From Syntrophaceae bacterium UBA5761 (GTDB lineage Bacteria > Desulfobacterota > Syntrophia > Syntrophales > UBA4778): 38,855 bases of DNA. The position numbers and the translations under genes are program-made. Position 1 is the stretch's first letter, and each line of letters opens with the position of its first letter. The DNA is taken from positions 1 to 38,855 of the forward strand of contig DIEZ01000053.1 in the NCBI GenBank assembly GCA_002418885.1. The letters are read 5' to 3'. Below the pieces are notes generated by a model. It was not told the DNA's origin. It saw only the letters and a program-made list of their open reading frames with translations, and made no database searches. Positions 16,734-25,074 of this stretch are shown in pieces.

Positions 16734-18041
16734 TCACGCCCACAGCGCCCATGACAGCTCGCGCATGATCCGCTCCACGAGCCAGGCGCTTCCCGTCGCG
16801 CCCAGCACGGCCTTTGGCACGACATCGAGACGGGGACCGGTTTGCAGCATCAGTTCGATCGCGCCGCAGCATCCGGACGCGCGGGCTTGTGTGGACTGCT
16901 GTCCGTCGGCAAACAACAGATCGGCTTGCGCGTTGTTCCACGGCCTTTGCCACGCATCGGCACAGCCGATGCTTTCCAGCCAGGTCAGCAAGCGCGCGGC
17001 AAGGGGTGTCGGCGTATGATCAATAAGTTCCACCGCAACGGGGAGCATGCCGATATACTCGTAAAGCCACTTGGAAAGAGGCAGGGCGATGGAGGGGTCC
17101 GCCTGAACGGCGAAGCACAGCCCCTTAAGCGACGCCGAAGCAAAGGTCGCCTGGCCGATGAGGCGAGATACGCGGCGCCTCTGCTCACGGATATCCATCA
17201 GCGCCGGTGTCGGGTCGGCATTGACCGCATGAGCCACGATCTTCACCCAGGCTTCCGTCGCGGTGAATCCCACGGGCGTTCCCTCGGCGCTTGCGGCGAT
17301 GGTGCCGCCACAATGTTCTGACAGCCAGGGTCCGATACGGTCGGCGTATTCATCATGAACAACGGCATAGCAGGCCGCGCTGGGGATACGACGATATTCT
17401 TCTAAAGAGCTTCCCGCCCCGACACAACAGACAACCTCTATACCGCACAGCGCGAGCAGGCGGCGCAGTTCCGCCGCACTGCCGTCCCAGTGTTGGTGGG
17501 CAATGGAAAGGCCTATAAGGGCAACTGACCGCGCTTTAGTGGTCTGGGCAGCGAGGGAGAGGGCCTGCAGAATCGCGATCATCCCCTGCTGGTATCCTCC
17601 GGCCATGGTGCAGGAGAGCGCCGGCATTTCCACGGCTGCACAGGGGATCGAGACCCCCGCTTCGGCGATGGCCTGAACGATATCGTCGCCGATGAGGGCG
17701 GCCCCCGGCGAGTTGATGATTGAGATGAGAGATGGATTGCGCTTCATGATTTCCTTGAGCGCCGTTAAGAGTTTTTCTTTTCCGCCGAAAATAAAATCGT
17801 CCCCGTCGAGGTAGGTTGTGGGAATCCGGGGCTGACCGAAGTAGAAGGGTTCCAAGAAATTCAGCCTCTCCGGGGAGTCGTCGCGGGGAAAGACCCGCTC
17901 CGACAGGGCGCTGTGGTGAGCGCGGCATCCTGTGGGTCCGTGTAAGACGACGGCGCCGTCGCATACGCTCTCGCAGGCGAGGAGGGCGCCCGTAAAGCCG
18001 TCAGGCTGAATAACTGCTGTTTTGCTACCGTTACAAGTCAT
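16734..18041 (-). CDS. Nitrogenase component-1-like protein (NifK/BchB-like partner subunit)
   Basis: 435 aa from the ATG at 18041, which has AAGGAGG 9 bases upstream and overlaps the preceding stop. It aligns by eye with the NifD-like domain of its neighbour: 'DGFTGALLACESVCDGAVVLHGPTGC' (26 positions, split here for reference at D14 and C39) against a Cys-to-Cys block of equal length there. Thus the first cluster cysteine is Asp14, the second is kept as C39, and the third is lost ('NSPGAALIGDD' where NifD has Cys-Pro-x-x-x-IGDD). The second Rossmann domain has 'EHCGGTIAASAEGTPVGF'. It is shorter than NifK (about 520 aa) and near BchB-like length. Probable role: partner subunit completing a single [4Fe-4S] site in an ATP-driven reductase. 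It is not a nitrogenase subunit for N2 fixation. Confidence 0.85.
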   Translation of the reverse strand: MTCNGSKTAVIQPDGFTGALLACESVCDGAVVLHGPTGCRAHHSALSERVFPRDDSPERLNFLEPFYFGQPRIPTTYLDGDDFIFGGKEKLLTALKEIMKRNPSLISIINSPGAALIGDDIVQAIAEAGVSIPCAAVEMPALSCTMAGGYQQGMIAILQALSLAAQTTKARSVALIGLSIAHQHWDGSAAELRRLLALCGIEVVCCVGAGSSLEEYRRIPSAACYAVVHDEYADRIGPWLSEHCGGTIAASAEGTPVGFTATEAWVKIVAHAVNADPTPALMDIREQRRRVSRLIGQATFASASLKGLCFAVQADPSIALPLSKWLYEYIGMLPVAVELIDHTPTPLAARLLTWLESIGCADAWQRPWNNAQADLLFADGQQSTQARASGCCGAIELMLQTGPRLDVVPKAVLGATGSAWLVERIMRELSWALWA

Positions 18042-20259
18042 GGCGCCAGCCCTCCTTCGGCGGCAACTGCATGAGGCGCCGCCAACGCTCCGCCACGGCC
18101 AGACCGCTTTCAAAACCTACGTCTGGGACAATAGGGATAGCATCGACGCGCATGTCTTCCGGCTGGTTCCGCCACACCGAGTTCGTCAGTGTCAGGTCCG
18201 GAGCGAGGCATCGGATTTCCTCGTCCCGCTGGGCACGGGTATAGGAAAGCGCAAGAGGGAATTTCCCTTCATAGCGGGTGATGAAATCCTCATCCCAGGA
18301 TGAGGATAGGAGGCCGACTTTCGCGATCTCCATGCCGAGGTCGAAGGCCAGGTCCAAAACCCAGTCAATCTGATAGCTCTGAGTTACGATGAAGAGGCGC
18401 TTCCCTTCGAGGTAAGGCCGCAGTGCGCCGACGGCCTCTTCGTAGCGGATGCGCTGTCGGGTGATGATGGCTGTTGCTTCGGCTTCCTTTCCGAATATCC
18501 CGGCCAGTTCGTTGAGCCATTGTTCGGTGGCCCTGAATCCGACGGGAAAGGCTGATGGGAGAAAGGAGACGCCGTAGCGGTCGACGAGATAATCCCGGAT
18601 CGTTCGGCCGCAGTGATCCGCGGAGGCAAGGAGATTGACGCGCCCCCTGAGGAATCGGGCAAGCTGTCCGGTTGTGCAGTTGCGGACGAATCGGCAGTTG
18701 ACCCTGAGGCCAAGGGCGGCGAGCAGGGCGTGAATCGTCTCGTAGTTTGCTTCCGTATTTCCCGCGAGGTTCTTTTCCGCGACGATGTTGACCGTGTCGG
18801 GATCGGGCGTGACGGTCCGGTCGATGTAGCGGTCTGCCACGGAGATCATGGCGTCGATGATTCCCTGCATGTAGTCGCCGTTGATGTCTCCATCGGTTGC
18901 GATGGGGATAATCGGGATTTCTTCCCGAAAGGCGTCCCGCGCCGCCGCTATCGCCACCTGCACGTCATCACCGATAATTCCCGCCGCGCAAGTCGTAACC
19001 ACGAAGACTGCCTTGGGGTTGTCGGAGGCTGCACTGCTCAAGCTCCTCTCCAATGCGTCGTTGCCGCCGAAAATGACCACCCGCCCATCCATCCCGGAAC
19101 TCTCCAAACAGGGAACGCTCTCCAATGCCGCGCTTGAGCGGTTTGCAGATCGCCGGGCGGCTGAAGCCATACTGTGGTGCGAGATGTACGCGCAACTGCG
19201 CGGCCCGTGGGCCAACGTCAACGCATTCTTGATCTGCATGAGGGTATGGGCGGCGCCGTTGAAGGCGCAGCCGTGTAGCACTTCGTGACGAGTGACACTT
19301 TTGGAATGGTACCGGCGAGGGCGTGCCGGCGGGCGTTGTGGCGCCTCATCCGGAATCGGTCTTTCCCTTGCCGGGACAGGCAGCGCCTCCGCCGTCAAAG
19401 GATGAGAGGAACAGCGCGCGCCTCTTAGGACAACGGCCTCCATGTCGTCCGGGGAGAGGGGATGCGCCGGCAGAGGGGAGGCGAACCGGCGCATGTCACC
19501 GGCTGTCTGCGCAAACAGGCCGGCCATGGTTCCTTCCGGGAACGCCTGAAGCACGGTCTGACCCAATTGTTCCGCTGCACTGACTTCCGGGCTCCGCGGG
19601 AAGGAGGCAACGATGGGAAGGTGCACCGCATCGGCGAAGCGCAGCACTCGTTCGTATTCATCGGCCAGTTCTCGGCTGTTGAAAAGAATTCCTCCCATTC
19701 GCAATCCCCTTTCCTCGAAATTGCGGACCCCGCGCAGGATATTGTTGGCCGCATACAGCGACATGAACTCACCGGATGTGACGATGTATATGACATCGGC
19801 GTATTGTTCCCGTAGCGGAACGGCAAAGCCGCCGCACACGACATCGCCGAGCACGTCATAGAGGGCGATGTCATAACGGCGCTCACCGATGCCCAGAGTT
19901 TCCAAGAGATCCAGGGCGCTCAGGATGCCACGGCCCGCGCAGCCCACGCCCGGCTCTGGCCCACCCGCCTCAACGCAGGCAACCCCGGAAAAGCCGATGT
20001 GGACGATCTTCTCCAACTCTCGGCTGTTTGGACTGGAGGCGCACAGGTAATCAAGAACCGTCGTCACCCTCGTTCCTCCAAGGAGTAGCCGTGTGGAGTC
20101 CTGCTTCGGATCGCAGCCAATCTGGATCACGCGGACGCCCGCTAAAGCCATGGCGGCTGAGAGATTGGCGGATATCGTGGACTTGCCGATGCCGCCTTTT
20201 CCATAAATGGCAATCTGGTTCAACCCGATGCTTTTTCCGTTATGAGTGACTCGGTTCAT
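18031..20259 (-). CDS. Fused NifH-like Fe protein and NifD-like component-1 domain
   Basis: 742 aa. Residues 1-265 are a canonical Fe protein: P-loop 'GKGGIGKST' (20-28), 'CDPKQDSTR', the [4Fe-4S] ligands C107 in 'GVGCAGRG' and C142 in 'YDVLGDVVCGGFA'. A Pro-rich linker (about 265-320) leads to a component-1 domain (321-742) with the three NifD-type cluster cysteines C331, C356 and C424 ('TTCAAGIIGDD'). C550 in 'ASADHCGRTIRDYL' aligns with the region of NifD Cys275, but no equivalent of the FeMo-cofactor His442 is visible. Homologous systems reduce tetrapyrroles (protochlorophyllide and chlorophyllide reductases, CfbCD). The start overlaps the binding-protein stop by 4 bp. One continuous frame across the junction argues for a true fusion, assuming no assembly error. 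Confidence 0.9.
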   Translation of the reverse strand: MNRVTHNGKSIGLNQIAIYGKGGIGKSTISANLSAAMALAGVRVIQIGCDPKQDSTRLLLGGTRVTTVLDYLCASSPNSRELEKIVHIGFSGVACVEAGGPEPGVGCAGRGILSALDLLETLGIGERRYDIALYDVLGDVVCGGFAVPLREQYADVIYIVTSGEFMSLYAANNILRGVRNFEERGLRMGGILFNSRELADEYERVLRFADAVHLPIVASFPRSPEVSAAEQLGQTVLQAFPEGTMAGLFAQTAGDMRRFASPLPAHPLSPDDMEAVVLRGARCSSHPLTAEALPVPARERPIPDEAPQRPPARPRRYHSKSVTRHEVLHGCAFNGAAHTLMQIKNALTLAHGPRSCAYISHHSMASAARRSANRSSAALESVPCLESSGMDGRVVIFGGNDALERSLSSAASDNPKAVFVVTTCAAGIIGDDVQVAIAAARDAFREEIPIIPIATDGDINGDYMQGIIDAMISVADRYIDRTVTPDPDTVNIVAEKNLAGNTEANYETIHALLAALGLRVNCRFVRNCTTGQLARFLRGRVNLLASADHCGRTIRDYLVDRYGVSFLPSAFPVGFRATEQWLNELAGIFGKEAEATAIITRQRIRYEEAVGALRPYLEGKRLFIVTQSYQIDWVLDLAFDLGMEIAKVGLLSSSWDEDFITRYEGKFPLALSYTRAQRDEEIRCLAPDLTLTNSVWRNQPEDMRVDAIPIVPDVGFESGLAVAERWRRLMQLPPKEGWRHDL

Positions 20260-21524
20260 TTTCTATATGCTCCGGTATCTGCCGCGCCGTCCGACAGGTT
20301 CGGCGGCAGGTGTAAGTGCCAGATCAGCTTATGTCCCGGAAACAATTCCGGGTGGAGGATGGCGATCATGTCCGCCAGCAGTAGATCCGGACGGGCCGTG
20401 GTTCCCTGGTAATAATCATTACCCCCTCCGGGACCGATCTTCCCGTTATTGCTGTATACGCGTCCGACTTGAAACGACCGGAAGAGTTTGTAGCGGCTGT
20501 CCTCGGCGGCAATGGAAGCCAGAGAACAATGATTCTGATTCTGTGTGAGCCAATAGTCTGCATTCCGGCCGCGGATCAGAGATGTTTCCGCATTCACGGG
20601 CCTGCTGCCGGTACTGTTGTCGTCGGCCCATACGTACTCTCCTCCCGCGTCCCTGACCAGATTGGCAAAATAGCTTTTTCCACCCGCGATGTACCAGGAC
20701 CCCCGGTAGGAGTTCCCGTACAAAACGGTGGGCCGATGATGAACCCACTTGGTCTTTGCAGCCATGGCGAGGTAGCGCCGCTCGATATCATTGAAAACGC
20801 GTTCAGCTTCAGCTTCAACATCGAAGAAAACGGCAATGAACTTGACCCACTCTGCCCGGCCGAGGGGAGTGCTCTCCTCGTAGTCCGAAAGGAGCGCGAC
20901 CGGCAGACCCGCATCCTGAACTTTGATATGGGCGGCATAGGCAGGATTATTCGTCCACCAGCTCAACACCAGGTCAGGGTGCAAGGAAAACAGCCGCTCC
21001 ACGTCGAACTGATCAGTCATGCCCGACCCGACACCCACCTCGGCAATAAGACCCCGGCGGATGAGGTCAGACACTTCCGGATCGTTCACGTATTTCCCCT
21101 GGGCGATCCCGACGATCCGGTCTGTAAGTCCGAGCATGGAAAAAAATGGGACATGCGAGGCAGAGCGGAGGACGACGCGCCGGACAGGGATTTCGATGAC
21201 CGTGCCCTCTGTCGGCACGACCGGCGTGGACCGGCGGGTTCCCCTGGGAACGAGCACGAACGTCGCCGCCCCTTTTGAACCCGGGGCCTGGCCCGGCTCG
21301 AAAACCGTGACGATCTTGCAGCCGTCGCGATATGACACGTCAAACCCCCTGGCATAGCGGATGCGGCACTGATTTAACGCCGTTGCCGCAGGGCGTTCGC
21401 CCTGAGGTTCTCTTTCGGCAGCCCGTCCTATAGAGGGCGGGTCGGATGAAGTCCCGCAGCCGGACCAGAGAATAACAATGAGGAGGCATAGAATCCGTCC
21501 GCTTTTTTCCGACCGTCGGTTCAT
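20256..21524 (-). CDS. btuF: BtuF-like periplasmic substrate-binding protein (probable lipoprotein)
   Basis: 422 aa. An N-terminal hydrophobic segment ends 'VILWSGC', with C23 as a probable lipid-attachment cysteine; the -3 Trp makes this lipobox slightly atypical. The mature part matches the BtuF/FepB binding-protein fold: 'RRVVLRSASHVPFFSMLGL', 'RIVGIAQGKYVNDPEVSDL', 'DVERLFSLHPDLVLSWW', 'GRAEWVKFIAVFF' and 'FANLVRDAGGEYVWAD'. The C-terminal 'DYYQGTTARPDLLLADM' block is common in siderophore/B12 binding proteins. It should deliver substrate to the BtuC-like permease, although the nitrogenase-like genes lie between them. ATG at 21524 has GAGGGT upstream. It follows the TonB-dependent receptor, consistent with trans-envelope import of one ligand. 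Confidence 0.88.
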   Translation of the reverse strand: MNRRSEKSGRILCLLIVILWSGCGTSSDPPSIGRAAEREPQGERPAATALNQCRIRYARGFDVSYRDGCKIVTVFEPGQAPGSKGAATFVLVPRGTRRSTPVVPTEGTVIEIPVRRVVLRSASHVPFFSMLGLTDRIVGIAQGKYVNDPEVSDLIRRGLIAEVGVGSGMTDQFDVERLFSLHPDLVLSWWTNNPAYAAHIKVQDAGLPVALLSDYEESTPLGRAEWVKFIAVFFDVEAEAERVFNDIERRYLAMAAKTKWVHHRPTVLYGNSYRGSWYIAGGKSYFANLVRDAGGEYVWADDNSTGSRPVNAETSLIRGRNADYWLTQNQNHCSLASIAAEDSRYKLFRSFQVGRVYSNNGKIGPGGGNDYYQGTTARPDLLLADMIAILHPELFPGHKLIWHLHLPPNLSDGAADTGAYRK

Positions 21525-21600
21525 CGTACCCTCGTTGTCCCTGTTGTTCGGCGGCCCCGCGGGTCCTGTATCGAAGCCCGCAGGGGCCGCCTCTCCACCT

Positions 21601-23634
21601 TCAGAAAAGTATCTTGGCCCCGCCGACGAAAGTAATGCCCTGCATGGGGTAGCCGAGGACGTACTCGTACTGCTTGTCGAAGAGGTTCTCGACCGAGGCG
21701 GTCAATTCCAGGTTCTTGACGGGCCGGTAAGACCCTTTCAGACTCACTACGGTGAGATCGCCTTTTTCTACGGTTTGACCGTAGGTTGCCGAAGAAAAAT
21801 TGTAGTCGGTGACGTCTTCCTGCCCCCGGTAATTGACGATGAGCCGTCCGTCCCACTTTTTCTGTCCGACCCGCATCCCGGAGGCGCCGGTCCACCTGGC
21901 CGTATAGCGCAGCCGACTCTCGACCCCGTTGACTTCCTCGAGATATTTTGTCCGGTAGGTGACGTTGGCAAAGGGTTCGAGGATCACGCCTATCCCCAGC
22001 GCATGGCCGATGTCGTAGGCGGCGTTCAGCTCCAGCCCTTGCAGGGTCGCGCTGTCGGCGTTTTTATAAGTGCTTGCCGCGAGCGCGGTGTCATAGCAGC
22101 TGACGATCTTTTTCCTGAAGTCCGTGTGGAAGAATGTGAAGTCGCCCTTGAAAGGCCCCCGAGAGTAGTCGACCCCGGCATCATACGTGATGCTCTCTTC
22201 CGGCTCGAGGTCGGGGTTGCCGAGGTGGTGTGTTCCCCAGGCGTAATAGTCGGATGCAAGTTCCAGGGGCGCCGGGGCCCGGAAGGCGGTTCCGATATTG
22301 CCCTTGAGGCTCAGGGCGTCGGTCACTTTATAGACTACGCCGCCCCTCGGGGTGACGTGGTCGAGGTTTTCTTTTCGGGGCTTAAGATTGGCAATACCCG
22401 GCGTAGCGAGGATCTCGTCTTGGAAATAGTCATAGCGCACGCCGACGTTCACCAGGAGTCTTTTATTCAAGAGGCTCAGCCGGCCCTCGCCGAAGACACC
22501 GTAGCTGTCGTACTGGGAATCAGGGTAGTAAGGCGCGCCCGCATTCCTCCAGCTTGTCGTCTCGACCCTGTCCCACTGGCCGCCCACGACCACCCTTTGA
22601 CCGCCTACGGAAAAGGTCTTCTGAAGGTTTGCGCCCTGCGAATCCCTGTCGGTTTTACTCACCCATGAATTACCGGGACCCAGTCCCCAGAAGGGGGTGC
22701 TGTGGTCTTCGTCCCTGTCCCAGACGTAGTAGTACTTTGCCTGAAATGACGGGGTTTGATAGCCGACGTCGACGGCGTCCCGCTTTATGTCTTTGTAGTC
22801 GTCGGGGTCGGAGGCGTATGTCGGTCCGGGGGTCCCGATATCCCAGCCTTTCCAGTGCTGGTAGCCGACGGACACGCGGTGATCGTTGAACAGCTTGTAT
22901 CCGAAACGGGTTGAAACGGTCTCGTCTTTGTAGCCCGAGTTCTCGATCTTGCCGAAGTCCGGCGCCCGGTAGTCATCCTGTGCCGATCGGCTGGCAGTGA
23001 TGTAATAATCGAGACGATTTTGTTTTCCGCCCGCTTCGGCGCCGGCCTTCCAGTAACCGAACGAACCTCCCTCGCCTCCCACGGCGCCGTGGAGACCTTT
23101 TTCGCGCCCCTGTTTGGTGATGATGTTGATGACGCCGCCCATGGCGGAGGAGCCGTAGAGGACGGATGCCGGCCCTTTGACTATTTCTATTCGTTCGATG
23201 TCGTCTACGGGTATCTTTGCGAGGTTGACCGTGCCCGCGTTGCTGCCGTTGACGAGCACGAGGACACGGCTGGTCAGGGGGTCGCTCATGGCGTCGGTCG
23301 TCAGCCCTCTTATTTCTATCATGCCGGTGAGGGCGCCGCTGTATTTATGGATGTGTCCGACGCCGGAAAAGGCAATGAGGTCGCCCACATCTTTTGCTGT
23401 AGAGCTCTTGATATCCTCGGCGGTGATGATCTGTACCGACGAGGAGACGTCCTTTTTGGGCTCCTCGACCCTGGTAGCGGTGACGACCACCTCCTCCATC
23501 TTCGATACGTGTCTTCCTTCGGCCTTATCAGTAGATGCCTCTTCGGCAAGCGCACCGAACGGTGCGCAAAGGCATGTAAAAATACACGCGATCATCAGAT
23601 AACGGGTCCGTTGCTTTATTGTGAAAAATTCCAT
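21601..23634 (-). CDS. TonB-dependent outer-membrane receptor, BtuB-like
   Basis: 677 aa from the ATG at 23634, preceded by GGAGGAAAGGAAA. The frame stays open upstream to 23862, but that stretch is the riboswitch and is unlikely to be translated. Residues 1-30 are a signal peptide ending 'GALA'. A TonB box 'EEVVVTAT' at 47-54 resembles that of BtuB. The plug domain follows ('VSSSVQIITAEDI', 'VLVLVNGSNAGTVNL', 'IERIEIVKGPASVLYGSSAM'), then a long beta-barrel ending in an aromatic Phe ('FVGGAKILF'), as expected for outer-membrane insertion. Its own leader carries a cobalamin riboswitch, so a corrinoid or corrinoid-like ligand is the best guess. Energy would come from TonB/ExbBD encoded just upstream. 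Confidence 0.92.
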   Translation of the reverse strand: MEFFTIKQRTRYLMIACIFTCLCAPFGALAEEASTDKAEGRHVSKMEEVVVTATRVEEPKKDVSSSVQIITAEDIKSSTAKDVGDLIAFSGVGHIHKYSGALTGMIEIRGLTTDAMSDPLTSRVLVLVNGSNAGTVNLAKIPVDDIERIEIVKGPASVLYGSSAMGGVINIITKQGREKGLHGAVGGEGGSFGYWKAGAEAGGKQNRLDYYITASRSAQDDYRAPDFGKIENSGYKDETVSTRFGYKLFNDHRVSVGYQHWKGWDIGTPGPTYASDPDDYKDIKRDAVDVGYQTPSFQAKYYYVWDRDEDHSTPFWGLGPGNSWVSKTDRDSQGANLQKTFSVGGQRVVVGGQWDRVETTSWRNAGAPYYPDSQYDSYGVFGEGRLSLLNKRLLVNVGVRYDYFQDEILATPGIANLKPRKENLDHVTPRGGVVYKVTDALSLKGNIGTAFRAPAPLELASDYYAWGTHHLGNPDLEPEESITYDAGVDYSRGPFKGDFTFFHTDFRKKIVSCYDTALAASTYKNADSATLQGLELNAAYDIGHALGIGVILEPFANVTYRTKYLEEVNGVESRLRYTARWTGASGMRVGQKKWDGRLIVNYRGQEDVTDYNFSSATYGQTVEKGDLTVVSLKGSYRPVKNLELTASVENLFDKQYEYVLGYPMQGITFVGGAKILF

Positions 23635-23684
23635 TTTTTCATTTTCCTTTCCTCCCTCGGGAAATAATCGTTGAGAGTCCTGAT

Positions 23685-23866
23685 TGTGAAAGAGAGAGGT
23701 CTTCCGGCTTGAGGGCGGTCGCTGTTTCGGATGCCTACTTGCCCGCCTTCCCATCCGGCTGTTGCGCCGGACAGTGGCTTGTCTGATGTTTCGGGCTTTC
23801 GTTCCCTTCACGGCTGCGGGGCAGCGGGAGATTTTCACTCCTCTTCCCTGACGTCTCTTCACGGTT
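23685..23866 (-). promoter_or_regulatory. Cobalamin (AdoCbl) riboswitch upstream of the TonB-dependent receptor
   Basis: Read on the minus strand, the expected conserved blocks occur in order: GAGTGAAAATCTCCCGC then GCTGCCCCGCAGCCGTGAAG, GAAAGCCCGAAACA, GCCACTG (23772-23778), GGGAAGGCGGGCAAGTAGG, and the B12 box AGCCGGAAGACC (about 23698-23709). Outer P1 arms can form between TGAAGAGA near 23855-23862 and TCTCTTTCA near 23687-23695. No terminator hairpin follows. A small hairpin, TTTCC (23660-23664) with GGAAA (23648-23652), overlaps the ribosome-binding region of the receptor, so control of translation is possible. By family behaviour, adenosylcobalamin binding would lower receptor expression. 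I see no convincing promoter in the 60 bp behind exbD. Confidence 0.9.
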
Positions 23867-23926
23867 TCGACACGGCATGCACAGCATGCAATGTCACTCT
23901 AAGCAATACTTCTGACGTTCAGTCGC

Positions 23927-24358
23927 TCACCTCCTTTCACCAGTTTCCGTAATATCGTTTGGGTTTGCGGCAATGGCCATTCGAGTCACACCGGTCCTTC
24001 TTATTGCATCCATGAGCGCGACTACGCTGCCATGCTCCACCGACCGGTCGGCGTTGATGATAACGGTGACCTCCTTTACGGTCTCCTTCCACAGGGCCAG
24101 ACGCGAAGCCGCCTCCTCCGGGGACGAAACCGGCTCTTTGTTGAAATAAAGCTTTCCCTCCTTTGTGAGCGTCAAGGTCACCGTTTGACGGACCTCATCC
24201 CGCGCCGTGACGGCATGGGGGAGGTTGACGGAAAGCCCCTGCTGCACGGCCATGGACAAAGTAGCCACCATGAAGAACACGAGGAGAAAGAACATGGTGT
24301 CGATCATCGGGATGATCTCGATGCGGGCCTTCCTGGTGAGGCGTCGTTTCAGTTTCAT
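23927..24358 (-). CDS. exbD: ExbD-type energy-transducing protein
   Basis: 143 aa. A short cytoplasmic N-terminus, one membrane helix ('IIPMIDTMFFLLVFFMVATL') with the essential Asp at D20, and a periplasmic domain ('AVTARDEVRQTVTLTLTKEG', 'ADRSVEHGSVVALMDAIRR'). This is the ExbD/TolR family. It forms the proton-driven motor with ExbB that energises TonB for outer-membrane transport. The ATG overlaps the exbB stop by 4 bp, and the order tonB-exbB-exbD assigns it to TonB rather than Tol-Pal. It is the last gene before the receptor riboswitch. Confidence 0.93.
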   Translation of the reverse strand: MKLKRRLTRKARIEIIPMIDTMFFLLVFFMVATLSMAVQQGLSVNLPHAVTARDEVRQTVTLTLTKEGKLYFNKEPVSSPEEAASRLALWKETVKEVTVIINADRSVEHGSVVALMDAIRRTGVTRMAIAANPNDITETGERR

Positions 24359-25029
24359 GCCGACACCCCCCGCCTTGAGCCGTGCAGGTCTGCCTGTCGG
24401 CTTTCTATGAGCGGCCGGCGCAGGGCATCGGCGGGAGCGCCGAGCGCCAGTTCGAGGCGTGTTGCGGCCGTTTCGATGAGATCCGTTTCTCGTTCGATGC
24501 GGGCCAGAAAATAGTTGTAGGGTATGAGGGCCACGACCGCCACGAAAATTCCCGCCGCCGTGCAGACAAGCGCCTCCGCAACACCCCCGGTGACGGCGTG
24601 GGGCTGGCCCAGGCCGGAGGCGGCCATCACGTTGAAGGCATTTATCATGCCGATGATGGTGCCCAACAGGCCGAGGAGGGGCGAGAGTGTGATGATCGTG
24701 TCGAGCGCCGCGAGACCGCGCTTCATGCCCGACACCTCGGAGACGGCTGCGGTCTCCATGGCGCCTTCCGGTTCGAAGGCGTGGGTAATACCTGCGTAAA
24801 GGACCTTCATAACGGGCGCACTGTTACCCGTCTCCTCGGCGTCGTCGATGATGCGTATGGCCTCCTGGACGCGTCCTTTTCGGACAAGTTCGATTACTTC
24901 TTCAGCCCGGTTCTTCTTCCCGACGCGCCAGAAGTAGAAAAGCCGGTCGATGATGATCGCCACCGCCACGAGCGAACAGAGGACGATGGGGATCATCATC
25001 CATCCGCCTTTTACGAGTATGTGCCACAT
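24355..25029 (-). CDS. exbB: ExbB-type MotA/TolQ/ExbB proton channel protein
   Basis: 224 aa. The start is the ATG at 25029, preceded by AGAGGAGG; the open frame extends to 25074 but that adds only 15 residues without a better ribosome site. The three membrane helices are 'GGWMMIPIVLCSLVAVAIII', 'TIITLSPLLGLLGTIIGMIN' and 'AAGIFVAVVALIPYNYF', with the family pattern 'LGLLGTIIGMINAF' and 'GGVAEALVCTAAGIFVAV'. It is the pentameric stator of the TonB energising complex. It lies between tonB and exbD and is 45 bp downstream of the tonB stop. Confidence 0.93.
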   Translation of the reverse strand: MWHILVKGGWMMIPIVLCSLVAVAIIIDRLFYFWRVGKKNRAEEVIELVRKGRVQEAIRIIDDAEETGNSAPVMKVLYAGITHAFEPEGAMETAAVSEVSGMKRGLAALDTIITLSPLLGLLGTIIGMINAFNVMAASGLGQPHAVTGGVAEALVCTAAGIFVAVVALIPYNYFLARIERETDLIETAATRLELALGAPADALRRPLIESRQADLHGSRRGVSA

Positions 25030-25074
25030 GTTGTCCTCCTCTTTTTTCAGTAAACGATCAAAGGGTTCCGCCAC

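Noticed and set aside
16734..20259. Nitrogen-fixation nitrogenase
   Set aside because: No nifB, nifE, nifN or other nif genes, no FeMo-cofactor His, only one of three cluster cysteines in the K-like subunit, and a B12-riboswitch uptake context.
16734..20259. CfbCD of coenzyme F430 synthesis
   Set aside because: No cfbA, cfbB or cfbE neighbours and no methyl-coenzyme M reductase; the locus is under cobalamin control in what looks like a Gram-negative bacterium.
23635..23862. N-terminal extension of the TonB-dependent receptor
   Set aside because: The frame is open but it runs through the riboswitch; the signal peptide and ribosome-binding site place the start at 23634.
23867..23926. Promoter between exbD and the second riboswitch, and a GCATGC-TGT-GCATGC hairpin
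   Set aside because: The TTGCTT-like -35 has no acceptable -10 at normal spacing; the hairpin has a 6-bp stem with a 3-nt loop and no U-tract, too weak to call a terminator.
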